Positions 1-5,923 of a stretch of DNA of 8,797 nucleotides are shown here, piece after piece. A program made the position numbers and the translations under genes. Each line of letters starts with the position of its first letter. Position 1 is the first letter of the stretch. The stretch comes from CAZRGV01 sp964599655 (GTDB lineage Bacteria; Planctomycetota; Planctomycetia; Isosphaerales; Isosphaeraceae). The notes beneath the pieces were generated by a model that ran no database searches, was not told the DNA's origin, and was given only the letters and a program-made list of their open reading frames with translations. The stretch covers positions 1 through 8,797 of the forward strand of contig CAZRGV010000203.1 of NCBI GenBank assembly GCA_964599655.1, in the 5' to 3' direction.

Positions 1-126
1 CATCCGGCCCGGTTCGTCGCAGCGCGCGCCTTCCAGGTCGATCCGGCCGTTCAGAACGGCCTCTTGAGCGGCACGGCGAGACAGACCGAACCGCTCGGCC
101 ACAAGTTTGTCGAGTCGAATGGGCAT
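1..126 (-). CDS. S4-domain RNA-binding protein, N-terminus only (probable pseudouridine synthase)
   Basis: Forty-two codons read on the minus strand from ATG at 126 to the window edge, without a stop. The peptide begins MPIRLDKLVAERFGLSRR and continues with AAQEAVLNGRIDLEG. This fits an S4 RNA-binding fold: the RLDK-LVAERFG-LSRR-A opening, a helix, then the NGR-I-x-LEG strand turn. In bacteria such an N-terminal S4 domain usually leads into an RsuA/RluB or RluA pseudouridine synthase, which modifies uridines in rRNA; TlyA-type methyltransferases and small S4 heat-shock proteins also start this way. The catalytic domain lies outside the window, so the enzyme type is inferred. The start is chosen because the S4 motif begins right after it. 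No clear Shine-Dalgarno precedes it. A consensus -10 hexamer lies about 170 bases upstream. Confidence 0.7.
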   Translation of the reverse strand, partial: MPIRLDKLVAERFGLSRRAAQEAVLNGRIDLEGARCDEPGRM

Positions 127-299
127 GAGGCTGAGGAGTGACGGTTCGTCGCGGCAGGAGAAGTGGGCGGTCGCTCGATCCCTGATGGCCGCCCACCCCG
201 CGTCGCCCCCGGGTTCACCCGTTCGAAGGGTGGGGGGGACGGTCGGTTCGCCTGGGATGAGACCGAGCCAACGCGGTGCCCTCCGTGGTCCGGCCGCTC

Positions 300-328
300 A
301 TTATACCCGGATCGATCGTTGATGCTAG
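300..328 (-). promoter_or_regulatory. Putative promoter for the S4-domain gene
   Basis: On the minus strand a perfect TATAAT (300-305) stands out in very GC-rich DNA. Seventeen bases upstream is CTAGCA (323-328), only a 3/6 match to TTGACA. It would leave a leader of about 165 bases before the ATG at 126. The -10 match is what is seen; use as a promoter is inferred. Confidence 0.4.
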
Positions 329-406
329 ACCCGATCCAACCTTCCCCGAAAAACCGAAAACCCTCCTCGACGGGACACATCTCGGGCGCGTTCCCGTTCG
401 CCAGGT

Positions 407-661
407 TCACGATTCCTCGACGTCGAAGTGCTCGTCGAAGTCCTCCTCCTGGGCGTCTTCGAAATCGACGCCCACCGCTTCCCATCGCGTGCTTTCCCAG
501 CGGTTGATGTCGTCCGCCTCCTTGCGGGCCGCCGCCTCGTCCCGGAACTCCGAAACATGGTACTCGCAGACATCGGCATAGGTCGTGACGAGGCTCACGG
601 GAACCTTCCCGCCGTCCGCGGCCAGGTAGACATTCCCTTCTCGCAGGATCCAGACGACCAT
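407..661 (-). CDS. Small acidic protein of unknown function (84 aa)
   Basis: I do not recognise the family. The protein starts MVVWILREGNVYLAADGGKV, has a predicted helical stretch rich in Arg, Glu and Ala (about 38-60), and ends in a strongly acidic tail (67-84) with repeated Asp, Glu and Phe. There is no signal peptide, membrane segment or metal motif; the single Cys is residue 32. It is probably a small soluble cytosolic protein. The ATG at 661 is chosen because AGGAGG (667-672) lies five bases upstream; an in-frame TTG at 682 would place the ribosome site inside the gene. It lies 45 bases downstream of the isomerase-like gene on the same strand with no obvious terminator between, so read-through transcription is plausible. 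The strong ribosome site and protein-like composition support a real gene. Confidence 0.65.
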   Translation of the reverse strand: MVVWILREGNVYLAADGGKVPVSLVTTYADVCEYHVSEFRDEAAARKEADDINRWESTRWEAVGVDFEDAQEEDFDEHFDVEES

Positions 662-666
662 CGTCC

Positions 667-686
667 CCTCCTTTTTCTTCAAGGAG
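667..686 (-). promoter_or_regulatory. Strong Shine-Dalgarno inside a potential hairpin
   Basis: The minus-strand RNA reads CUCCUU, a seven-base A-rich loop, then AAGGAG. These arms (681-686 and 668-673) pair perfectly over six bases. The 3' arm is most of the AGGAGG ribosome binding site of the 84-residue protein, whose ATG follows at 661. Folding would hide the site. The pairing is seen; a regulatory role is inferred. Confidence 0.45.
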
Positions 687-706
687 CGACCTCGGAGGCC
701 GACGCC

Positions 707-1636
707 TCAGCCGGCCAGGCCCGCCATCCGGCGGACCACATCCCAGGCGTACTGTGGCGTCTTCGTCGTGCCATGCTCCATGCCGATCACGCCCGAGTAT
801 CCGAGCCGGCGGAGCAGGCGGAACAGGTACACATCGTTCAGGTCGCCCGTGCCCGGCTCCTTGCGCCCCGGCACCGCGCCGACCTCGACGAAACGGACAA
901 AGCCCTTCGTGATCCCTTCCTCCAGCATCGGCCCAACGTTCCCCTCACCGAGCTGGCGGTGGTACATGTCGTAATCGACCTTGATCCTCGGGTGGTCGGC
1001 CTCGGCGGCATACTCGTACGCCTCCCGAGCCTTGAGCATCGTCATCTGGGGCGACTCGACCCGGTTGAGCGGTTCCAGCGTGAGGTAAACCCCGTACGAC
1101 TCGGCGATCGGCCCGGCCTTCTTCAGCCCGGCGATGATCTGGGCGCGCTGGGTTTCCCAGGGAATGTCGTCCTGCCGCTTACCCACGAACGTGATCAGCA
1201 CCCAGGGGCGCAGGAACGCGGCATCCTCGGCAAAGCGCGCCTTGGGCCAGCGGCCCGCCAGATCCGCAAAGGCGGCCTCGGCGCCCGTCTTGGTCAGGCC
1301 GGTCGACCAGCCGGTCTTGGGTGTCCCGCTGATGCTGACGCAGGTCATCCCGTGCTTGTGCTGCACGTCGAGCATCGCGTCGAGGTTCTTGCCCTGGTAG
1401 CCCCAGAAGCCGTAGTGAGTCGCCCCGCAACGAGCCGCCTCCGACAGCCGCTGCTCGAAAGGCATGCTCCGGGGAAACATGAGCTCCAGGTTCATCGCGA
1501 GCCGATAGCGGGGCGGCGGCAGGTCGTCGCCGTTCGGGTCCTCCGGCCGGGCCAACACCTCGACGGCTGGAACGCCCCAGGAAGCCGCCGCCGTCGCCAG
1601 GCCCGCCGCCAGGAATTGCCGTCGATGGCCCACCAT
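707..1636 (-). CDS. Tat-exported hydroxypyruvate isomerase-like TIM-barrel protein (309 aa)
   Basis: This resembles the Hyi / xylose-isomerase-like TIM-barrel family, which interconverts hydroxypyruvate and tartronate semialdehyde or related sugar acids. Residues 1-29 look like a twin-arginine signal: RRQFL at 5-9, then an Ala-rich hydrophobic stretch and possible cleavage after VLA (27-29). The barrel begins near YRLAMNLELMFP (44-55). TLEPLN (186-191) carries Glu188, matching the family's first catalytic Glu. VDYDMYHRQ (220-228) supplies probable metal and substrate ligands. PGR-x-EPGTG (256-264) is a strong Hyi signature, and GMEH (285-288) carries the second catalytic Glu287. The two Glu are 99 residues apart, close to the spacing in E. 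coli Hyi. ATG 1636 is chosen because GGAG lies about five bases upstream and the Tat motif follows at once; the frame stays open to 1783, but that extension is not protein-like. Export is unusual for this enzyme, so the true substrate may differ. Confidence 0.85.
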   Translation of the reverse strand: MVGHRRQFLAAGLATAAASWGVPAVEVLARPEDPNGDDLPPPRYRLAMNLELMFPRSMPFEQRLSEAARCGATHYGFWGYQGKNLDAMLDVQHKHGMTCVSISGTPKTGWSTGLTKTGAEAAFADLAGRWPKARFAEDAAFLRPWVLITFVGKRQDDIPWETQRAQIIAGLKKAGPIAESYGVYLTLEPLNRVESPQMTMLKAREAYEYAAEADHPRIKVDYDMYHRQLGEGNVGPMLEEGITKGFVRFVEVGAVPGRKEPGTGDLNDVYLFRLLRRLGYSGVIGMEHGTTKTPQYAWDVVRRMAGLAG

Positions 1637-1697
1637 GCGCGTCTCCGACCGATCTCGCCACTCCCGCCCGAACGCCGCAAATCCACGATCAGGCGAC

Positions 1698-1703
1698 AGT
1701 ATA
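1698..1703 (-). promoter_or_regulatory. Putative -10 element for the isomerase-like gene
   Basis: The minus strand carries TATACT, a 5/6 match to the -10 consensus, 61 bases upstream of the ATG at 1636. No convincing -35 lies at the right distance. The same string, TAYACTGTCG, occurs upstream of the 8229 gene. Confidence 0.3.
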
Positions 1704-1812
1704 CCGCACCCCAAAACGCAGCCGCCACAGCCAACCTGTCTCGAACTTTCCCAGAAAATCCTGACCCCGACGATCCGAAACAATCAAGGCAAACAAATCA
1801 ATGCGATTTTCC

Positions 1813-1857
1813 TTGACTCCCGAGGCCGGTCCGGTTTCGATACGGAATCGATGCATC
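1813..1857 (+). promoter_or_regulatory. Putative promoter and small palindromes ahead of the protease operon
   Basis: TTGACT (1813-1818) is a 5/6 match to a -35 box. The best -10 at 17 bases is TTCGAT (1836-1841), only 3/6. Two small palindromes follow: TCGAT/ATCGA with a five-base gap (1837-1851) and GATGCATC (1850-1857). The 1740-1860 stretch is the most AT-rich part of this divergent intergenic region, which fits a promoter, but the -10 is weak. Confidence 0.3.
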
Positions 1858-1891
1858 ATCTCTCCCGAGATTCCAATCCGAGGATGGTCAC

Positions 1892-2503
1892 GTGGATATG
1901 TCCGAGCCCGAATCGTCGCCGAAGGGCAGTCGCTACCTGAGCCCATCGGACGCCGACTCTGACGCCGTCGATCCGTCCCCGCCGCCCGAACGCCCGTCGC
2001 TCAAACCGCTGGGAAGCCTGGCGCAGTCGGCCCGGCTCAAGCAGCTCAACAGTGCCCGCGCCATCCTCTTCTTCATCGGGATCACCACGCTCGCCTTCAA
2101 CGTCTTCCTGTATCTCCATGCGCCCAAGGAAGTGGATGACGTGATTCAGGCCGAGGTCCAGAAGGCCGGACCAGGCATGGTCTTCGACCCGGTGAAACTG
2201 GAGGAGGCCAAGAGCTCGATCCTCTTGACGGTCCGCCTCATCTATGGCGGCACGGCCGCGCTGGGGGTGTTGTTCATCATCTTCGGCATCATCATCAAGC
2301 GGTTCCCCGTGCCGGTCACGGTGCTCGGCCTGGTGCTCTACCTCGGTTCCAACGCCGTCTTCGCCTACTTGAATCCCGAGACGCTCCGCATGGGTATCGT
2401 GCTGAAGATCATCTTCATCGTGGCGCTGTTCAAGGCCATTCAGGCGGCGATGGAGTATCAGAAGGAGGTTCGTGCCGCGCAGGCCGGTGAGGCCCTGGCA
2501 TGA
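1892..2503 (+). CDS. Four-helix integral membrane protein of unknown function, first gene of operon (203 aa)
   Basis: I do not recognise the family. Residues 1-53 form a polar, Ser/Pro/Asp-rich cytosolic-looking leader. Four hydrophobic segments follow, at about 55-76, 112-135, 139-160 and 168-187. Between the first two is a soluble stretch of about 35 residues (77-111) containing KEVDDVIQAEVQK, probably a helix. The short C-terminal tail is charged, then Ala-rich. The GTG at 1892 is preferred over the ATG at 1898 because GAGGA (1880-1884) sits seven bases before the GTG and thirteen before the ATG; the choice changes only two residues. The stop overlaps the ATG of the protease gene in an ATGA, so the two are almost certainly co-translated. 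Its role is likely tied to the protease, as substrate, partner or regulator, but this is inferred from linkage alone. Confidence 0.85.
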   Translation: MDMSEPESSPKGSRYLSPSDADSDAVDPSPPPERPSLKPLGSLAQSARLKQLNSARAILFFIGITTLAFNVFLYLHAPKEVDDVIQAEVQKAGPGMVFDPVKLEEAKSSILLTVRLIYGGTAALGVLFIIFGIIIKRFPVPVTVLGLVLYLGSNAVFAYLNPETLRMGIVLKIIFIVALFKAIQAAMEYQKEVRAAQAGEALA

Positions 2504-3414
2504 GCGACGCCCCCGTCTCGCTCGACGACGAGCCGCCCACGCCCCCGAATCCTGGCTCCGTCGGCGGCTCCGGCTTCGAGGCCGGTTCCGAACCGGCCGG
2601 GAACGCCAACGAGCCGGCCTTGATCGATTGCTGGCGCTGCGGCAAGCTCGTCGACGAGACGGTTCCGACCTGCCCGTACTGCCGGGCTCGCCTCCACGCG
2701 GAATCCGCGGAGCCATCGCCTCCGCGAGCCGCCCCCAACGACCAACAAGGCCAGGCCATCGGCCGCGTCCTGATCGTCTACTCGGTCATGCTCGCCATCG
2801 CCCTGGCCTTCAGCCTCGTTTCGCGGTTCGGCTCCGAAGCAGACGCCCCCGACCAGCCGGTCGCCAGCGTCGAAGACGGACTCAACGCCATCCTCGCCCT
2901 GGAACTGATCGACATCGGCCTGATCGTCGCCGCCGTCTTCTGGATCCCGAAACGGCCTGGACCGGACCCCTTGCCCCCGCGCCGCCGGCTCGCCGGCTGG
3001 GCCGCGTCGGTCCCGCTCTTGCTGGTTCCGCTGGCGATCAACGTGGCGTACAACCAGTTCCTCCGCCAGACGTTTCACCTTCCCCTGATCGACATCGCGC
3101 TGCTGGCCGAGGACGGCTGGTCGGCCAGGCTCTTCGTGGCCCTTTGCCTCCAGCCGGCGATCTTCGAGGAGCTGTTCTTCCGACACCTCGTGCTCGACAG
3201 CCTCCGCGCTCCGATCGGCACGCACACCGCCGTGCTGGCCTCCTCGTTGATGTTCGGGCTGGCTCATATCGGAACCCCGTTGAATATTCCGGTCCTGACG
3301 CTCTTCGGGGTCGCCCTCGGCTACGGCCGGATCCTCTCCGGCAGCCTGATTCCACCGATGCTGATGCACTTGTTCCACAACGCGGCCGTGCTTTACCTCC
3401 TGAACCCGCGATAA
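2500..3414 (+). CDS. CPBP (Abi/CAAX-type) intramembrane metalloprotease with N-terminal zinc ribbon (304 aa)
   Basis: Residues 1-40 are a Pro/Gly-rich, low-complexity leader. A zinc ribbon follows, with CWRC (44-47) and CPYC (58-61), each a CxxC pair. Several hydrophobic segments begin near 87. The catalytic motifs of the CPBP family are present: EELFFR (223-228, EExxxR), FGLAH (252-256, FxxxH) and HLFHN (290-294, HxxxN). In this glutamate-type family the two Glu and the His residues activate water for peptide cleavage in the membrane; eukaryotic Rce1 CAAX protease is a relative. Bacterial members serve in bacteriocin maturation or immunity and in protein processing, and most have no known substrate. 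The zinc ribbon may bind a partner or substrate. The ATG overlaps the previous stop by four bases, indicating translational coupling. All catalytic residues are present, so it should be active. The family call is firm; the biological role is unknown. Confidence 0.92.
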   Translation: MSDAPVSLDDEPPTPPNPGSVGGSGFEAGSEPAGNANEPALIDCWRCGKLVDETVPTCPYCRARLHAESAEPSPPRAAPNDQQGQAIGRVLIVYSVMLAIALAFSLVSRFGSEADAPDQPVASVEDGLNAILALELIDIGLIVAAVFWIPKRPGPDPLPPRRRLAGWAASVPLLLVPLAINVAYNQFLRQTFHLPLIDIALLAEDGWSARLFVALCLQPAIFEELFFRHLVLDSLRAPIGTHTAVLASSLMFGLAHIGTPLNIPVLTLFGVALGYGRILSGSLIPPMLMHLFHNAAVLYLLNPR

Positions 3415-3420
3415 CCCGCC

Positions 3421-4410
3421 ATGATCGGACGCCGAATCGCTTCCGAGCCGGGCCGTTCCGCGGCCCCAATCGTCTTCCTCGCTCTGGGCGCCGTCCTCGT
3501 CGTCATTGCCTTCACGGCCCACGACATCTCCTGGGCACTCGGCGCGGCCCTTCCGCTCTCGATGGGGGTCGCCTTGCTGCTGGTCCCCGATCGCCCCTTC
3601 GTCGCGACGTTCCGCGAACACGCGATCCTCGTCGGCTCGCCACCCGAAGAGGTCCCTTACGCGTCGATCGAGGGCCTCTTCGGCGTCAATCGCCCTCGAA
3701 GCCCACACCTGCCAGGCCCGTCGAGATACGCGATCCATGTCCTGCATCCGGCAGGCTCCATCCACATCCCCGCCTCGATTGATGCCTCCTGCGACGAGGT
3801 CTACCGCTTCCTCGCCGAGCAGGTTCCGACCCGCGGCTCGCGCCAGGTCCATCCGCTGCTGGCCGACTACCTCGCCCAACAGGAAGCGACCTTCGGGGCC
3901 GATCGCGTCTGGTCGTACCGGGCGGCAACCCACCTGAACTCGCGGCCTCGCCATCGGCGGCTTCAGGCCGCGACGCTGGGGGCCCTGGTCGGCGCGGGAA
4001 TCTGGCTCGTCGGCAGCGCGATCCTCGGTGAATCGCGCCTGGGCGAGTCCCACGCGGGATGGATCGGGGCCGCCTTGACCGTGATCGTCACCGGGCTGAT
4101 CGTCCTGCTCGCCACCGTCGTCGACCGGAACCGCCGCTCTCCGCATCGCATCAAGGACTGGAAACAGTCGAGCTTGATCATCAGTCCGGTCGGTCTCGCC
4201 CTGGTGCAAGGCGACATCCAGGGCGAGGTCCGCTGGGACGAACTTCGCGACGTCAAACTGATCGACAAGGTGCGCGGCTTCCGGCTCTCGAACTCGATCC
4301 TCGGCCCCGGCATCGAGCTCAAGGTTGCCGGCGCCAGCATCCTCATCGCCGACATCTACGACCGCCCGTTGCACGTCCTCCACGAGCGGATCGCCGACTA
4401 CTGGCGCTGA
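3421..4410 (+). CDS. Membrane protein with two probable PH-like domains, last gene of operon (329 aa)
   Basis: The layout repeats twice: a pair of transmembrane helices, then a soluble beta-rich domain. Helices lie at about 14-32 and 35-56, then 183-202 and 213-234. The second soluble part (249-329), with SLIISPVGLALVQGD, EVRWDELRDVKLID and a closing helix PLHVLHERIADYW, reads like a bacterial PH-like domain of the kind found in membrane-bound PH/DUF304-type proteins. The first (60-140), with REHAILVGSPPEEVPYASIE and a helix at 123-133, may be a degenerate copy. A charged linker (141-180) joins them. The assignment rests on strand pattern, not on a conserved motif. The ATG is six bases after the protease stop and lacks a clear Shine-Dalgarno, so translation probably depends on coupling. 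The operon appears to end here. Function is unknown; a membrane scaffold or sensor acting with the protease is one possibility. Confidence 0.8.
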   Translation: MIGRRIASEPGRSAAPIVFLALGAVLVVIAFTAHDISWALGAALPLSMGVALLLVPDRPFVATFREHAILVGSPPEEVPYASIEGLFGVNRPRSPHLPGPSRYAIHVLHPAGSIHIPASIDASCDEVYRFLAEQVPTRGSRQVHPLLADYLAQQEATFGADRVWSYRAATHLNSRPRHRRLQAATLGALVGAGIWLVGSAILGESRLGESHAGWIGAALTVIVTGLIVLLATVVDRNRRSPHRIKDWKQSSLIISPVGLALVQGDIQGEVRWDELRDVKLIDKVRGFRLSNSILGPGIELKVAGASILIADIYDRPLHVLHERIADYWR

Positions 4411-4476
4411 CCCCTCGTCCCACGCTCCACCCGCCTCCGCGCCCGGAGCCGCGCAGCCCTTCCGAAATTCGCGATA

Positions 4477-4513
4477 TCTGGACCTTGATGTCCAGAATGG
4501 CCGATGGTAGAGT
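4477..4513 (+). promoter_or_regulatory. Promoter with overlapping operator-like palindrome
   Basis: TTGATG (4485-4490) and TAGAGT (4508-4513) are separated by exactly 17 bases, each a 4/6 match to consensus. A perfect seven-base inverted repeat, TCTGGAC and GTCCAGA with a six-base gap (4477-4496), spans the -35 box. That placement suits a repressor site. It has no U-tract, so it is a poor intrinsic terminator for the operon upstream. The start codon it would serve is about 50 bases on. Confidence 0.45.
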
Positions 4514-4562
4514 GGGGAGCTGTGGAATCGCGGGATCGCGTGGATCAATGGGGAGTGAACTC

Positions 4563-5900
4563 ATGATCGGCCATCGATGGAGGCGGGTCGGACGGGGATA
4601 CCTGGCGATGGCATGGCTGACCGGCCTGGTCCTGGCGTTCGGGTGGGCGGCGCCCTCGCGCGCGGACCTGCCGATCGAGGGGGAGCCGATCCTCTACCAC
4701 ACGGCCGCCGTGCACGACCCGGTGGCGAAGCTGCAGGAGCGGCTCGACCGGGGCGAGGTGAAGCTCGATCGCACCGAGTCGCACGGCTACCTGGAGGCGG
4801 TGCTGGAGCAACTGGGGGTTCCTCGATCGTCGCAAACCCTGGTCTTTTCCAAAACGAGCTTCCAGCACTCTCGGATTTCGCCGCGGCAGCCGAGGGCCCT
4901 ATACTTCAACGACGACACCTACGTCGGATGGGTTCAAGGGGGCGACATGCTGGAGATCGCCACGGTCGACCCGAAGCAAGGGGCGGTCTTCTACCTGCTC
5001 GACCAGCGGCCGTCGGACAGCCCGGCGTTCCTGCGGCAGACCGACACCTGCCTGCAATGCCACCAGTCGTCGAAGACCCAGGACGTGCCCGGCCTGCTGG
5101 TCCGCTCGGTCTACCCCGACCGCGCCGGCCTGCCGGTCTTCCGGGCCGGGTCGTTCGTGACCGGCCACGAGAGCCCGATGGAGGAGCGTTGGGGAGGCTG
5201 GTACGTGACCGGCACCCACGGCGCCCAGCGGCACATGGGGAACGTGATCGTCCAGGACCCGGCAAACCCCGAGCGGCTCGACCGCGAGGCCGGGGCCAAC
5301 CGCAAGGACCTCAGCGGCCTGGTCGACACCTGGCCCTACCTGACCGGCCACAGCGACATCGTCGCCCTGATGGTGCTCGAACACCAGACACAAATGCATA
5401 ACTTCATCACGCTGGCCGGCTACCAGACCCGGCTGGCCACCTACTACGAGGCCGGCATCAACAAGGCCCTGGGCCGACCGGCCGACGCCATGAGCGACAG
5501 CACCCGGCGCCGAATCGAGAGCGCCGCCGAGAAGCTGGTCCGCTACCTGCTCTTCGTCGACGAGTCCCCCTTGACCGCCGCCGTCGAAGGCACCTCGGGC
5601 TTCGCCCAGGAATTCGCCTCGCGAGGCCCCCGCGACCGCCGGGGCCGCTCGCTCCGCGACCTCGACCTGACACACCGTCTTTTCAAATATCCCTGTAGCT
5701 ATCTGATCGATTCCGAAGCGTTCAACGCCCTGCCGGCGCCGGCCAAGGACCACGTCTACCACCGGCTCCACCAGATCCTGACCGGCAAGGACCAAAGCCC
5801 CGAGTTCGCCCACCTGAGCCACGACGACCGCTCGGCCATCCTCGAGATCCTCCGCGACACCAAGCACGACCTCCCCGCCGAATGGACCGAGACGCCATAG
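4563..5900 (+). CDS. Exported mono-heme c-type protein of unknown function (445 aa)
   Basis: Residues 1-34 form a Sec-type signal: a basic start (RWRRVGRGY), a hydrophobic core (13-30) and probable cleavage after SRA (32-34). A single CLQCH (163-167) is a CxxCH heme c attachment site, so the mature protein should carry one covalent heme in the periplasm. Around it lies a conserved-looking block: TYVGWVQGGDMLEIATVDP (119-137) before it, and ERWGGWYVTGTHGAQRHMGN (208-227) after it. The protein is much longer than a simple cytochrome c (about 100 residues), so the heme sits inside a larger domain. A distal ligand cannot be named. The C-terminal half (263-430) is mostly helical and His-rich. I do not recognise a characterised family; electron transfer or redox sensing is an inference. 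ATG 4563 is chosen because GGAG (4552-4555) lies seven bases upstream. An ATG at 4548 is also in frame but would lose that site. It has its own promoter and converges on the aminotransferase, 23 bases apart. Confidence 0.82.
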   Translation: MIGHRWRRVGRGYLAMAWLTGLVLAFGWAAPSRADLPIEGEPILYHTAAVHDPVAKLQERLDRGEVKLDRTESHGYLEAVLEQLGVPRSSQTLVFSKTSFQHSRISPRQPRALYFNDDTYVGWVQGGDMLEIATVDPKQGAVFYLLDQRPSDSPAFLRQTDTCLQCHQSSKTQDVPGLLVRSVYPDRAGLPVFRAGSFVTGHESPMEERWGGWYVTGTHGAQRHMGNVIVQDPANPERLDREAGANRKDLSGLVDTWPYLTGHSDIVALMVLEHQTQMHNFITLAGYQTRLATYYEAGINKALGRPADAMSDSTRRRIESAAEKLVRYLLFVDESPLTAAVEGTSGFAQEFASRGPRDRRGRSLRDLDLTHRLFKYPCSYLIDSEAFNALPAPAKDHVYHRLHQILTGKDQSPEFAHLSHDDRSAILEILRDTKHDLPAEWTETP

Positions 5901-5923
5901 ACCTTGCTCTTGGCCCACCTCGG

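Noticed and set aside
428..1816. 462-codon open frame on the plus strand
   Set aside because: It is antisense to the isomerase-like gene and shows no family motifs.
4435..4448. CTCCG/CGGAG hairpin as terminator of the protease operon
   Set aside because: The stem is only five bases and no T-run follows.
2458..4548. 696-codon open frame on the minus strand
   Set aside because: It lies opposite the protease operon, whose plus-strand genes carry clear motifs. The minus-strand product is a charged low-complexity sequence typical of antisense frames in GC-rich DNA.
4059..4562. N-terminal extension of the heme protein frame into the upstream gene
   Set aside because: The frame is open by chance. 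The extension overlaps the PH-like gene and would bury the signal peptide; ATG 4563 has a ribosome site.
5901..5923. Bidirectional terminator between the convergent genes
   Set aside because: The 23-base interval has no inverted repeat or T-run.
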